The notes: generated by a model not told the origin, from the letters alone. A DNA stretch of 64,000 nt from Neotamlana nanhaiensis (GCF_000943555.1 NZ_JTDV01000008.1:124001-188000); one strand, 5' to 3'; counted from the first letter of the stretch, positions 7,701-16,482 are shown. Program-made: numbers and translations.

Positions 7701-8577
7701 AACAATATTAGAGCAAATAGGAAACACGCCGTTGGTGGATGCTTCGCATTTAGTAAACAAAGACGGTGTGCGTTTGCTTTTAAAGTTAGAAGGCAATAAT
7801 CCTGGAGGAAGCGTTAAAGATCGTGCAGCATATAACATGATTTCTGAAGCGTTAAAACGTGGAGATATCAAAAAAGGCGATACTTTGGTGGAATCTACAA
7901 GTGGAAACACAGGTATTGCTCTGGCTTTTATTGCGCAACTTTTAGGGTTAAATATGATTTTAATTATGCCTGAAAACTCTACAGTTGAGCGTGTAAAAAC
8001 CATGCGCGCGTACGGTGCAGAGGTTATTTTAACACCTGTAGATGTTGGTATCGAAGGGTCTCGCGATTTAGCTTTTAAACTCAGAGATGAAAAAGGGTAT
8101 ACATTACTAAATCAATTTGCCAATAACGATAACTGGAAAGCGCATTATAAAACTACAGGGCCAGAAATCTGGAAAGATACTAGTGGTAGCGTAACACATT
8201 TTGTGTCTGCCATGGGAACCACAGGAACCATTATGGGTGTATCTAGGTTTTTAAAAGAGCAAAACCAAAATGTAACCATTGTTGGCGCACAACCTGCCGA
8301 TGGTGCTAAAATTCCTGGTATTCGTAAATGGCCAGAAGCTTACTTGCCTAAGTTTTTTGAACGCGAACGTGTGGATGAAGTTGTTGAGGTTTCAGAAGAA
8401 GATGCCAAAGCAACCACACAACGTTTAGCTAAAGAAGCAGGTGTTTTTGCAGGAATGAGCAGTGGTGGTTCGGTATTTTCGGCGTTGCAAATAGCAAAAA
8501 CTATTGACGAAGGTGTTATTGTAGCCATAATTTGCGATCGTGGCGATAGGTATTTGTCGTCAACCTTATTCGAATAA
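7690..8577 (+). CDS. cysM: Cysteine synthase B (O-acetylserine sulfhydrylase)
   Basis: This PLP enzyme condenses O-acetylserine with sulfide to give cysteine. The PLP lysine is Lys43 in NPGGSVKDR. The phosphate and substrate loop STSGNTGIA follows at about residues 77-85, and a GTTGTIMG loop near 178 binds PLP phosphate. The 295-residue length and the WKAHYKTTGPEIW segment match CysM rather than CysK. It overlaps cysE and is followed after three bases by the lipoprotein phosphoesterase gene. Confidence 0.93.
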   Translation: MAYKTILEQIGNTPLVDASHLVNKDGVRLLLKLEGNNPGGSVKDRAAYNMISEALKRGDIKKGDTLVESTSGNTGIALAFIAQLLGLNMILIMPENSTVERVKTMRAYGAEVILTPVDVGIEGSRDLAFKLRDEKGYTLLNQFANNDNWKAHYKTTGPEIWKDTSGSVTHFVSAMGTTGTIMGVSRFLKEQNQNVTIVGAQPADGAKIPGIRKWPEAYLPKFFERERVDEVVEVSEEDAKATTQRLAKEAGVFAGMSSGGSVFSALQIAKTIDEGVIVAIICDRGDRYLSSTLFE

Positions 8578-8580
8578 ATC

Positions 8581-9486
8581 ATGAAGCAATTTTTAGTGTG
8601 TATTTGTTTGCTTGTTGCTTTTGTGGCGTGTAAAAAGGAAGCTAAAGTTCCGGAAGCATCAAATTTTAAAATTGGTATTGTAGCCGATTGTCAATATTGT
8701 TTTTACGAGCCTAATGCCGATTTTGGTCGGTATTACAAGCAATCCACTAAAAAGTTGGCAAAGGCTGTAGCCGAATTAAATACACACGATTTAGAATATA
8801 CGGTACATTTAGGTGATTTTATCGATCGCGATTTTGCCAGTTTCGATTCGGTGTTGCCTATTTGGAAAACACTAAAATCGGATCAACATCACGTTTTAGG
8901 AAATCATGATTTTAGTGTGGCCGATTCTTTGAAAGCCATCGTTTCGCGCAAAATGGAAATGCCCAATCGTTATTACAGTGTGCAATACAATAATTGGCGC
9001 TTTATCATTTTAGATGGAAACGATTTAAGTTTCTTCGGCGCATTAACCGATGCCAAAAAAGCTGAAACGGATTCGATGTATAAGCAGCTAAAATCCGAAG
9101 GTTATAAAAATATTAAGAAATGGAATGGCGGCTTAAGTGCAGAACAATTGCAATGGGTAAAATCGGAGTTGGATCAATCCGCAGAAAATAACGAAAATGT
9201 TGGCTTTTATTGTCATTTCCCAGTAGCCGAAAAAGATACGATGCACAGTTTATGGAACTACAATCAGTTCTTTAAAACCATAGATAAATTCAACAATGTG
9301 AAGTTTTATTTTAACGGCCATAATCACGCCGGAGGTTACTTTAAGCGTAAGGGTGTGCATTATGTAACGTACAAAGGTATGGTCGATTTTGCCAATAGTA
9401 CCGCATATTCGGTAGCAACCGTTTATAAAGATTCTGTTTTAATCCAAGGTTTTGGTAGAGAAAACAGCAGAAATTTAAAGTTTTAG
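8581..9486 (+). CDS. Lipoprotein metallophosphoesterase resembling ADP-ribose/CDP-alcohol diphosphatase
   Basis: The N-terminus is a lipoprotein signal with Cys17 after LLVAFVA, so the product should be anchored in the cell envelope. Calcineurin-type metal ligands are visible: Asp36 in VADCQY, Asp79 in LGDFID, GNHD at 107-110, a His in YCHFP, and GHNH at 246-249. The combination of VADCQY, RYYKQS, WNGGLS.EQLQW and a WNY motif closely resembles Mn-dependent ADP-ribose/CDP-alcohol diphosphatases as I remember them, which split pyrophosphate bonds. It is three bases from cysM, so it is expressed with cysteine synthesis. The link is not explained, and the substrate is inferred from similarity only. 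Confidence 0.8.
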   Translation: MKQFLVCICLLVAFVACKKEAKVPEASNFKIGIVADCQYCFYEPNADFGRYYKQSTKKLAKAVAELNTHDLEYTVHLGDFIDRDFASFDSVLPIWKTLKSDQHHVLGNHDFSVADSLKAIVSRKMEMPNRYYSVQYNNWRFIILDGNDLSFFGALTDAKKAETDSMYKQLKSEGYKNIKKWNGGLSAEQLQWVKSELDQSAENNENVGFYCHFPVAEKDTMHSLWNYNQFFKTIDKFNNVKFYFNGHNHAGGYFKRKGVHYVTYKGMVDFANSTAYSVATVYKDSVLIQGFGRENSRNLKF

Positions 9487-9510
9487 CGTAAAAAAGTTAC
9501 TTATTTGTAT

Positions 9511-9518
9511 TATTTTTG
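9511..9518 (+). promoter_or_regulatory. -7 promoter box upstream of the SAM riboswitch
   Basis: TATTTTTG matches TAnnTTTG and ends 25 bases before the first paired strand of the aptamer. A transcript beginning near 9524 would carry the complete riboswitch, which fits a promoter dedicated to the methionine synthase genes. Confidence 0.6.
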
Positions 9519-9543
9519 CGCACTAGTTCATGAAAATTATAGT

Positions 9544-9726
9544 GTTATCAAGAAAGGTAGAGGGACTAGACCCAATGAAACCTTGGCAACCCTTGCCCTG
9601 AAGCATTTTGGGGTCTTACAATCTTAACATAGAAAGATTTAAAAGATTTTGAAACAAGTTCAAGGTAACGAAGGTGCTACATTCTACTGCGTTTTCCAGT
9701 TTTTTGGAAAGTATCAGACAGATAAC
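9544..9726 (+). ncRNA. SAM-I (S-box) riboswitch controlling the methionine synthase genes
   Basis: The conserved core is recognisable in order: P1 strand GTTATC (9544-9549), AAGAAAGG, AGAGGGACTAG-CCC, AATGAAACC, TTGGCAACC, then GAAGGTGCTAC, ATTCTACTG, a P4 hairpin TTTCC/GGAAA, and the closing P1 strand GATAAC (9721-9726). SAM-I riboswitches turn methionine genes off when SAM is abundant. The distance between the GGCAACC and AAGGTGC halves is about 80 bases, much longer than usual. It holds at least one further hairpin (AATCTT/AAGATT near 9620-9639), so P3 is strongly extended. The 3' flank has no terminator with a T-run. Confidence 0.92.
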
Positions 9727-9750
9727 GAAGAGTCTTCACTTACTTTTCTC

Positions 9751-9850
9751 GATAACTTACAAAACATAACAATTAAAATGTTGTCAAACTGAATGTGTTT
9801 CAGTTGATAGCAACAAATTCATTTAAGAAATAAAACTATTTCTGAATGAA
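9751..9850 (+). promoter_or_regulatory. Region between SAM riboswitch and metH: candidate expression platform
   Basis: A second GATAAC at 9751-9756 could pair with the 5' P1 strand at 9544-9549 instead of the first copy. A hairpin of the small-repeat type follows (ACTGAA/TTCAGT, 9782-9807). Another hairpin (9818-9850, GAAATA/TATTTC plus TTCATT/AATGAA) ends 13 bases before the metH start codon. None is followed by a T-run, so control of translation rather than termination is the better guess. These roles are inferred. Confidence 0.4.
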
Positions 9851-9863
9851 AAATATATAGAAG

Positions 9864-10883
9864 ATGCAAGATATAAGAGAAGCTTTAAAAGAACGTATTT
9901 TGGTGTTAGATGGCGCTATGGGAACCATGCTTCAGCGTTATAAATTTACCGAAGAAGATTTTCGTGGCGAACGGTTTAAGGACTTTCCTATTCCGTTGCA
10001 AGGAAACAACGATTTGTTGTCTATTACCCAACCTAAAGCAATTAAAGAAGTTCATGCTAAATATTTTGAAGCAGGAGCCGATATTGTAGAAACCAATACC
10101 TTTTCGGGGACTACAATTGCTATGGCCGATTATCAAATGGAAGATTTGGTTTATGAGCTTAATTATGAGTCGGCTAAAATAGCCAAAGAGGTAGCTGATG
10201 AATTCACAAAAAAAGAGCCAAACAAACCGCGATTTGTGGCAGGATCTATCGGTCCAACAAACCGTACAGCAAGTATGTCGCCCGATGTAAACGATCCGGG
10301 TTACAGGGCTGTAACTTTCGATGAATTACGAATAGCTTACAAACAACAAGTTGAAGCTTTAATGGATGGTGGTGCCGATATTTTATTAGTTGAAACCGTT
10401 TTTGATACGCTTAATGCAAAAGCTGCATTGTTTGCTATTGAAGAAGTAAAAGACGAAAGAAATTTAGATATTCCAATCATGTTAAGCGGTACCATAACCG
10501 ATGCTTCAGGAAGAACTTTATCGGGGCAAACCGCCGAGGCATTTTTAATTTCGGTGTCGCATATTCCGTTATTATCTGTTGGATTTAATTGTGCTTTAGG
10601 AGCAAACTTATTGCAACCGCATTTAGAGGCTATTGCCAACAAAACCGATTTTGCAATTTCGGCACATCCAAATGCTGGTTTACCAAATGCTTTTGGCGAG
10701 TACGACGAAACACCGGAAGAAATGGGCGAACAAATTGAAGCCTATTTAAAAAAGAATTTAATAAATATTATAGGTGGTTGTTGTGGTACAACGCCAGAAC
10801 ATATTAAAGTAATCGCAGATATTGCGGCTAAATACCAACCACGAGAAGCTGTTACTCTTAACGTAGTCAAAGAGTCTCACTAA
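9864..10883 (+). CDS. metH: Methionine synthase, homocysteine-binding module (separate N-terminal subunit)
   Basis: This 339-residue protein corresponds to the first domain of cobalamin-dependent methionine synthase, the zinc-dependent homocysteine barrel. It begins with the DGAMGTMLQ motif, and the three zinc-ligand cysteines are visible: Cys243 in FNCALG and Cys306-Cys307 in GGCCGTT. In E. coli this domain is fused to the rest of MetH. Here the remaining domains are encoded 13 bases downstream, an arrangement common in Bacteroidetes. It lies under the SAM-I riboswitch. Confidence 0.94.
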   Translation: MQDIREALKERILVLDGAMGTMLQRYKFTEEDFRGERFKDFPIPLQGNNDLLSITQPKAIKEVHAKYFEAGADIVETNTFSGTTIAMADYQMEDLVYELNYESAKIAKEVADEFTKKEPNKPRFVAGSIGPTNRTASMSPDVNDPGYRAVTFDELRIAYKQQVEALMDGGADILLVETVFDTLNAKAALFAIEEVKDERNLDIPIMLSGTITDASGRTLSGQTAEAFLISVSHIPLLSVGFNCALGANLLQPHLEAIANKTDFAISAHPNAGLPNAFGEYDETPEEMGEQIEAYLKKNLINIIGGCCGTTPEHIKVIADIAAKYQPREAVTLNVVKESH

Positions 10884-10896
10884 AGCGAAAAGATAA

Positions 10897-13566
10897 ATGA
10901 AAGTGAAGCAATCAAAATACATGCGTTTGTCTGGTTTAGAGCCTTTGGTTTTAAACGAGAATAGCAATTTTATAAACGTAGGAGAACGTACAAATGTAGC
11001 AGGTTCTAGAAAGTTTTTACGATTAATTAAAGAAGAACAATTCGATGAAGCTTTAGATATTGCGCGTCATCAAGTAGATGGTGGCGCCCAAATAATCGAT
11101 ATTAATATGGACGACGGACTAATAGACGGCAAAGAGTCTATGGTACGTTTTCTAAACCTTATTGCTGCCGAACCAGATATTTGTCGTGTACCCATTATGA
11201 TTGATAGTTCCAAGTGGGACATTATCGAAGCAGGACTTCAAGTGGTGCAGGGTAAATGTGTGGTGAATTCTATTTCGTTAAAAGAAGGCGAAGAAAAATT
11301 CATTTGGGAAGCAAAGCAAATAAAACGTTATGGTGCTGCAGTAATTGTTATGGCTTTTGATGAAGTTGGGCAAGCCGATAATTACGAGCGCCGTATTGAA
11401 ATAGCCAAACGTTCGTACGATGTTTTGGTTAATAAAGTAGGATTTCCATCAGAAGATATCATTTTCGATTTAAATATTTTTCCCGTAGCAACCGGTATGG
11501 AAGAGCATCGCAAAAACGCTATCGATTTTATTGAAGCAACCCGTTGGGTACGCCAAAATCTTGAAAATGTAAGTGTAAGTGGCGGTGTGAGTAATGTGTC
11601 GTTTTCGTTTAGAGGAAATAATATTGTACGCGAAGCCATGCATTCGGTGTTTTTATATTATGCCATTCAAGCAGGTATGAACATGGGTATTGTAAACCCA
11701 ACCATGTTAGAGGTTTATGACGATATTCCAAAAGATTTATTAGAGCACGTTGAAGATGTTATTTTAGACAGAAGAGACGATGCAACCGAACGTTTACTAG
11801 AATTTGCCGAAACCGTAAAAGGCACAAAAGTTGAAAAAACAGCCGATTTATCTTGGCGCGAAAACCCGTTGCAAGACCGCATTACACATGCCCTCGTAAA
11901 AGGATTAGATACCTTTATAATTGAAGATGTTGAAGAAGCGCGACAATCGGTTGAGCGACCATTACACGTTATTGAAGGTCATTTAATGACCGGGATGAAT
12001 GTGGTTGGCGATTTGTTTGGCGAAGGTAAAATGTTCTTGCCGCAGGTGGTAAAATCGGCACGTGTAATGAAAAAAGCCGTGGCCTATTTAAATCCGTTTA
12101 TTGAAGCCGAAAAAGGTGAAGGACAAGAAGCGGTTGGAAAGATATTAATGGCCACCGTAAAAGGCGATGTGCACGATATTGGTAAAAATATTGTAAGTGT
12201 AGTATTGGCGTGTAACAACTACGAAATTGTAGATTTAGGTGTTATGGTACCGCCAGAAAAAATTATAGAAACCGCCATAAAAGAAAAGGTTGATGCTATC
12301 GGTCTTTCAGGTTTAATTACGCCGTCGTTGGACGAAATGGTGTATTTAGCTAAAGAAATGCAGCGCGAAAATTTTGAAATCCCGTTGTTAATAGGTGGCG
12401 CAACAACCTCGAAAGCGCATACAGCTGTAAAAATTGATACCGAATATAAAAATGCGGTTGTTCACGTTAACGATGCATCACGAGCGGTAACCGTTGTTGG
12501 TGATTTGCTTAACAAGAAAACATCAAACGAATATGTTTCTAAACTTAAGCAAGATTATGATGAGTTTAGAACCAAGTTTTTAAAGCGAGGAAAAGAAAAG
12601 TCGTATATCGATTTAGAAACAGCAAGAGCACGAAAATATACTATCGATTGGGAAACTTCTGAAATTGTAAAGCCTAAAGAAATGGGCGTGCAAATGCTTA
12701 AGCAATTAAGTTTAAAAGAATTATTACCGTATATCGATTGGAGTCCATTTTTTAGAAGTTGGGATTTACATGGTAAATTTCCAGATATTTTAACCGATGG
12801 GGTTGTTGGCGAACAAGCCACAGTGCTTTATAATGAAGCGCAAGAGATGATTGAAGAGGTTATAGCAAAACAATTACTAAAACCGCGAGCGGTATTTGGG
12901 TTGTTTGAAGCTAATAGCGTGAATGATGATGATATTTCGGTTAAGAAAAAAGGTGAAGAAATAGCGGTTTTTAGAACGCTGCGTCAGCAATTACAAAAGC
13001 GTGAAGGTATACCAAACCATGCCTTATCCGATTTTATTGCGCCAGAAAGCTCAGGTAAAACCGATTATATAGGCGCTTTTTGTGTTGCTATTTTTGGCGC
13101 TCAAGAATTAGCCGAAAGTTATAAAGCAAAAGATGATGATTACAGCGCTATTATGGCGCAAGCGATTGCCGATAGATTCGCTGAAGCTTTCGCCGAATAT
13201 TTACACAAGCAAGTGCGTACAAAGCATTGGGGTTATGCCGCGAATGAAGATTTAACCAATGATGAATTGATTAAAGAAAGTTACAAAGGTATTCGTCCGG
13301 CACCAGGTTATCCAGCGTGTCCAGATCATTTAGAAAAGGAAACCATTTGGGAACTGCTTGATGTTGAAAAAATAATAGGCGTAACGTTAACCGAAAGTCT
13401 AGCCATGTGGCCAGCTGCAGCCGTTTCGGGATATTATTTTGCAAACCCTGAAGCAAAGTATTTTGGGCTTGGTAAAATTACCGACGATCAAGTTCGGGAT
13501 TATGCAGAGCGAAAAGGTATTGCGCTTGATAAAGCAAGAAAGTGGTTGCACCCAAATATTGCTTAA
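10897..13566 (+). CDS. metH: Methionine synthase, methyltetrahydrofolate/cobalamin/activation modules
   Basis: The 889-residue protein carries the remaining domains of MetH in the usual order. A pterin-binding barrel opens with the [14 protein letters not shown] segment. A cap and cobalamin domain follows with [10 protein letters not shown], whose His426 is the lower cobalt ligand. A C-terminal SAM-binding reactivation domain (about 560-889) has the [12 protein letters not shown] segment. It transfers a methyl group from 5-methyl-tetrahydrofolate via B12 to homocysteine bound by the upstream subunit. No stop codon or frameshift is apparent, so the split is genuine. A small palindromic repeat follows 5 bases after the stop. 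Confidence 0.95.
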   Translation: MKVKQSKYMRLSGLEPLVLNENSNFINVGERTNVAGSRKFLRLIKEEQFDEALDIARHQVDGGAQIIDINMDDGLIDGKESMVRFLNLIAAEPDICRVPIMIDSSKWDIIEAGLQVVQGKCVVNSISLKEGEEKFIWEAKQIKRYGAAVIVMAFDEVGQADNYERRIEIAKRSYDVLVNKVGFPSEDIIFDLNIFPVATGMEEHRKNAIDFIEATRWVRQNLENVSVSGGVSNVSFSFRGNNIVREAMHSVFLYYAIQAGMNMGIVNPTMLEVYDDIPKDLLEHVEDVILDRRDDATERLLEFAETVKGTKVEKTADLSWRENPLQDRITHALVKGLDTFIIEDVEEARQSVERPLHVIEGHLMTGMNVVGDLFGEGKMFLPQVVKSARVMKKAVAYLNPFIEAEKGEGQEAVGKILMATVKGDVHDIGKNIVSVVLACNNYEIVDLGVMVPPEKIIETAIKEKVDAIGLSGLITPSLDEMVYLAKEMQRENFEIPLLIGGATTSKAHTAVKIDTEYKNAVVHVNDASRAVTVVGDLLNKKTSNEYVSKLKQDYDEFRTKFLKRGKEKSYIDLETARARKYTIDWETSEIVKPKEMGVQMLKQLSLKELLPYIDWSPFFRSWDLHGKFPDILTDGVVGEQATVLYNEAQEMIEEVIAKQLLKPRAVFGLFEANSVNDDDISVKKKGEEIAVFRTLRQQLQKREGIPNHALSDFIAPESSGKTDYIGAFCVAIFGAQELAESYKAKDDDYSAIMAQAIADRFAEAFAEYLHKQVRTKHWGYAANEDLTNDELIKESYKGIRPAPGYPACPDHLEKETIWELLDVEKIIGVTLTESLAMWPAAAVSGYYFANPEAKYFGLGKITDDQVRDYAERKGIALDKARKWLHPNIA

Positions 13567-13571
13567 AAAAC

Positions 13572-13606
13572 GTCATTGCGAGGAGGTACGACGACGCAAT
13601 CTTTTA
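13572..13606 (+). repeat. Small palindromic intergenic repeat, family B (TCATTGCGA...GCAATCTTT)
   Basis: GTCATTGCGAGG...ACGACGCAATCTTTT is an imperfect palindrome (ATTGCG with CGCAAT). A double, inverted copy of the same family is found at 47876-47954. The element lies between the second metH gene and the small 80-codon gene and could act as a processing or termination hairpin. Confidence 0.7.
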
Positions 13607-13640
13607 ACGTCAATGTAGGGAAGTAATAAAAATATAACCA

Positions 13641-13883
13641 ATGAGTGAAAAATTTATAGAATTAACCTTAGGTAGTCATATGATATCTCATGGTTATGAT
13701 GCAAACAATAATGAAGTTACTGAGGAGGTTGAGGTAGATTCATTTTCAAAGAAAATTGTTGCGATTTCTAGAATAAAATCGGTTAGTGAAAAATACATTT
13801 TAACCGATTATTTAGACGGACGTTGGATTTATTGGGAATATCAAGAAGATTATAAAACGCTAAAAAAAATACTTTTAAAATAG
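13641..13883 (+). CDS. Hypothetical 80-residue protein
   Basis: The product is a small acidic soluble protein with no signal peptide, membrane segment or recognised domain. Its middle (EVTEEVEVDSFSKKIVAISRI) and end (YILTDYLDGRWIYWEY) look like short beta strands. It lies in the same direction as the methionine genes, 75 bases after metH and separated from it by a repeat. Codon use looks like that of its neighbours, which supports a real gene, but there is no functional clue beyond position. Confidence 0.6.
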   Translation: MSEKFIELTLGSHMISHGYDANNNEVTEEVEVDSFSKKIVAISRIKSVSEKYILTDYLDGRWIYWEYQEDYKTLKKILLK

Positions 13884-13959
13884 ATTAACAATTTGTTGCG
13901 GTTTGCGTAACAAAACAAACAAATAGAAATTACAATTTTGCAGTAAAAAAGTAAAGACA

Positions 13960-14052
13960 ATGAATAAGCTAAAATTAACCTCGGAGATTAAATTCTTTAT
14001 TCAGCTTTTAATGCTTACTGTTGCTGCATTAACGGTTTCTTATTTTGTGTAA
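13960..14052 (+). CDS. Possible 30-residue single-pass membrane peptide
   Basis: An ATG-initiated frame of 30 codons encodes a short charged start (MNKLKLTSEIKF) followed by an almost entirely hydrophobic stretch (LLMLTVAALTV) ending in SYFV, which is one membrane helix. A near-consensus -7 box (CAATTTTG, one base off TAnnTTTG) ends 19 bases before the start. The charge pattern and the promoter-like sequence favour a real small gene. No homolog is known to me, so confidence is moderate. Confidence 0.45.
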   Translation: MNKLKLTSEIKFFIQLLMLTVAALTVSYFV

Positions 14053-14070
14053 CAACTCCTTGGGGTTGTA

Positions 14071-14096
14071 ATCCTGAACTCGTTTCAGGATCTTTT
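14071..14096 (+). terminator. Hairpin with T-run (repeat family A) after the 30-residue peptide
   Basis: ATCCTGAA and TTCAGGAT form an 8-bp stem with a 5-base loop, directly followed by CTTTTT. The stem is a compensatory variant of the family A repeats at 32361 and 32546, and here it can act as an intrinsic terminator. Confidence 0.65.
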
Positions 14097-14186
14097 TAAA
14101 GTTTATACAAAAGTTTGTTATCAAACGGTTGGGGAAAAGCTTTAAATCAAGGTTTGCCAATGACCTAAATTTTTGAAATTGTACCT

Positions 14187-14321
14187 TTGGCAAGCCCGCG
14201 TTAGGGATAGCAGCGAAAAGCCCGCAGCGATAGCGAGGACTTGTAGCGTATAGCCCGACCTGAAGTGCTCCTGCAAGGTTTTTGAAACCTTGAAGGTATA
14301 AGCGAAAGGTAACGCCCAAAA
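14187..14321 (-). repeat. Highly structured intergenic repeat, family C
   Basis: This GC-rich, hairpin-rich block has the arrangement GTTAGGGAT...AGCG.AAAGCCCGCAGCGATAGCGAGGAC...TAGCCCGAC...AACGCCCAAA. It also holds a nested CAAGGTTT/AAACCTTG stem. Read on the minus strand it starts TTTGGGCGTTACC, like the element at 35252. Such blocks are familiar from Flavobacteriaceae intergenic regions. Open frames across it have no gene-like features. The remaining bases before metF are AT-rich with nothing recognised. Confidence 0.65.
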
Positions 14322-14392
14322 TATTAATTAAAGTAAAGATTCCTGAGTGTTTAGGAATGATTAAAATAGATACTGAAATAAATTCAGCATAA

Positions 14393-15346
14393 ATGAAGGT
14401 AACAGAACATATTAAAAATGCGAACGGAAAAACGTTGTTTTCGTTCGAGATTGTAACACCGGTAAAGGGTAAAAATATTCAGGATTTGTATAATAATATC
14501 GATCCGTTAATGGAGTTTAATCCGCCATTTATTGATGTAACCACCTCGCGTGAAGAATATGTTTATGTTGAAAAAAACGGACTTTTAGACCGCAAAACGG
14601 TAAGGAAACGCCCAGGAACTCTTGGTATTTCGGTGTCTTTAAAGCATAAATACAATATTGACCCTGTGCCGCATATTTTGTGTGGAGGTTTTACCAAAGA
14701 GGAAACCGAATATATGTTGGTGGATTGCCATTATCTGGAAATTGATAATGTGGTGGCGCTTCGTGGTGATGCCATGAAACACCAAAAGTATTTTGAGCCA
14801 ACTAAAGGTGGACATACCTATGCTTGCGAATTGGTGCAGCAAATTACCGATTTAAATTCAGGGAAATTTTTACACGAAGAAAACTTAACCGAGTTTAAAA
14901 CCGATTTTTGTATTGGTGTTGCGGGTTACCCTGAAAAGCACATGGAAGCGCCATCGTTACAAACCGATTTAAAACGCCTAAAAGCTAAAGTTGAAGCGGG
15001 TGCCGATTATGTGGTTACGCAAATGTTTTTTGACAATCAGAAATACTTCGATTTTGTAAAAATGGCAAAAGATGCAGGTATTGATATTCCAATCATTCCT
15101 GGTATTAAGCCACTTGCCGTTAACAGACATTTACAGTTGTTACCGCATGTTTTTAGTATAGATTTACCCGAAGATTTAATTAACGCGGTTGATGCTTGTA
15201 AGGATAACAAGGCGGTAAGACAGGTAGGAATCGAGTGGGCGATTCAACAATCTAAAGAATTAAAAGAAGCTGGTGTGCCTGTTTTACATTATTACTCGAT
15301 GGGTAAAAGCGATAACGTGCAAGCGATTGCCGAGGCTTTATTTTAA
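14393..15346 (+). CDS. metF: Methylenetetrahydrofolate reductase
   Basis: MetF reduces 5,10-methylene-tetrahydrofolate to 5-methyl-tetrahydrofolate with FAD, supplying the methyl donor to the two MetH proteins upstream. Typical segments are FSFEIVTP near residue 17, VALRGD near 122, the GVAGYPEKH motif near 182, and the ADYVVTQMFFD and IPGIKPL stretches. The 317-residue length fits the bacterial enzyme. It is 340 bases beyond the small peptide gene, separated by repeat DNA, so it may have its own promoter, which I could not identify. Confidence 0.95.
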   Translation: MKVTEHIKNANGKTLFSFEIVTPVKGKNIQDLYNNIDPLMEFNPPFIDVTTSREEYVYVEKNGLLDRKTVRKRPGTLGISVSLKHKYNIDPVPHILCGGFTKEETEYMLVDCHYLEIDNVVALRGDAMKHQKYFEPTKGGHTYACELVQQITDLNSGKFLHEENLTEFKTDFCIGVAGYPEKHMEAPSLQTDLKRLKAKVEAGADYVVTQMFFDNQKYFDFVKMAKDAGIDIPIIPGIKPLAVNRHLQLLPHVFSIDLPEDLINAVDACKDNKAVRQVGIEWAIQQSKELKEAGVPVLHYYSMGKSDNVQAIAEALF

Positions 15347-15351
15347 ATAAT

Positions 15352-15359
15352 TACTTTTG
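15352..15359 (+). promoter_or_regulatory. -7 promoter box for the PagL-like gene
   Basis: TACTTTTG fits TAnnTTTG and lies 17 bases before the start codon, immediately after the metF stop. The transcript would have a leader of only about ten bases. Confidence 0.5.
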
Positions 15360-15376
15360 GGGTACACAACCAATTA

Positions 15377-16477
15377 ATGAAGTTTTTATTATCCGCTCTG
15401 TTTTGTTTTAGTTTTATTTCTGTTTTTGCACAGAATAAAACAGCTAGTTCGTATGTTGATGTTAATTATTTTAAAGGTAATATAGCATTACATAATAACG
15501 ATATTCTGCATTTAATACAAGGGCATCCAGAAGGGTATATGCTTAGTTGGAATAAGAAAACTTATGGTTTTAACGATTGGGAACAACGTTATAACTATCC
15601 AGATTATGGAGTGAGTTATGCTTACCAAAATATGAAAAACTCTGAGGTTTTGGGTACTTTGGCTTCGTTGTATGCGCATTATAATTTCTATTTTTTTAAC
15701 AGAAACCTCATGTTACGAGTTGGCCAAGGTTTGGCTTACGCCGATAAAACTTATAACAAAGAAACTAATTATAGAAATGTAGCTTACGGAAGCCATATAT
15801 TGAGTAGCACCTTTGCGATGCTTAATTTTAAAAAGGAGCGTATTTTTGATAGGTTTGGTTTTATGGCAGGCGTGAGTTTAATTCACTATTCCAACGCCAA
15901 TGTAAAAGCGCCAAATGCGAGTACAAATACTATTGCTTTTAATGCGGGTATCACTTATAGTTTAAATGAAGTTGAGCCAGAATACCAGCATACTTTAAGT
16001 GACGATGATAGAAAATTTACAGAACCAATTAAGTACAATGTCGCTTTTAGGTTTGGTATTAATGAAAGCGATGTGGTAGGTATGGGGCAGTTTCCGTTTT
16101 ATATTTTTTCTGGATATGCCGATAAACGCATAAACCAAAAAAGTGCTATCCAGTTGGGAACCGATGTGTTTTTCTCAAAGTTTTTAAAAGAATTAATTTA
16201 TTACCAAGGCGTATCGGTGCCAGAAGAAGAGGTTTCGGGTGATGAAGATTATAAACGGGTTGGCGTATTTGCGGGGCATGAATTGTTTATAAATAAACTG
16301 TCGTTGCTAACGCAGTTAGGGTATTATGTGTATTATCCGTTTGATTTTGAAGGACGAATGTATATGCGTATTGGTTTAAAACGCTATTTTGGTAATACAT
16401 TTTTTGGAGCGATAACTTTAAAATCGCACGGCGCTAAAGCTGAAGCGGTTGAATTTGGTGTTGGAGTTAGGTTGTAG
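15377..16477 (+). CDS. Outer-membrane acyloxyacyl hydrolase / PagL-like lipid A deacylase
   Basis: A signal peptide (cleavage after SVFA) precedes a beta-barrel-like sequence of alternating hydrophobic and aromatic residues ending in VGVRL. The IHYSNANV motif, with His170 and Ser172, matches the HxSN catalytic signature of PagL, which removes an ester-linked acyl chain from lipid A. At 366 residues it is longer than PagL itself, as is usual for Bacteroidetes members. The expected site is the outer membrane. It may be cotranscribed with the DUF2807 gene five bases downstream. Confidence 0.8.
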   Translation: MKFLLSALFCFSFISVFAQNKTASSYVDVNYFKGNIALHNNDILHLIQGHPEGYMLSWNKKTYGFNDWEQRYNYPDYGVSYAYQNMKNSEVLGTLASLYAHYNFYFFNRNLMLRVGQGLAYADKTYNKETNYRNVAYGSHILSSTFAMLNFKKERIFDRFGFMAGVSLIHYSNANVKAPNASTNTIAFNAGITYSLNEVEPEYQHTLSDDDRKFTEPIKYNVAFRFGINESDVVGMGQFPFYIFSGYADKRINQKSAIQLGTDVFFSKFLKELIYYQGVSVPEEEVSGDEDYKRVGVFAGHELFINKLSLLTQLGYYVYYPFDFEGRMYMRIGLKRYFGNTFFGAITLKSHGAKAEAVEFGVGVRL

Positions 16478-16482
16478 AATTA

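Noticed and set aside
7566-8003. A 145-codon minus-strand frame opposite cysE and cysM.
   Set aside because: It is fully covered by two well-supported genes on the other strand and shows no domain similarity.
9864-13566. Two adjacent metH pieces could be one gene broken by a frameshift.
   Set aside because: Each piece has its own start, a clean domain boundary and a 13-base gap, and the split of the homocysteine domain from the rest is the common arrangement in Bacteroidetes.
14029-14319. A 96-codon minus-strand frame between metH and metF.
   Set aside because: It lies across the family C repeat and a hairpin, its composition is repeat-like, and it has no gene-like start region.
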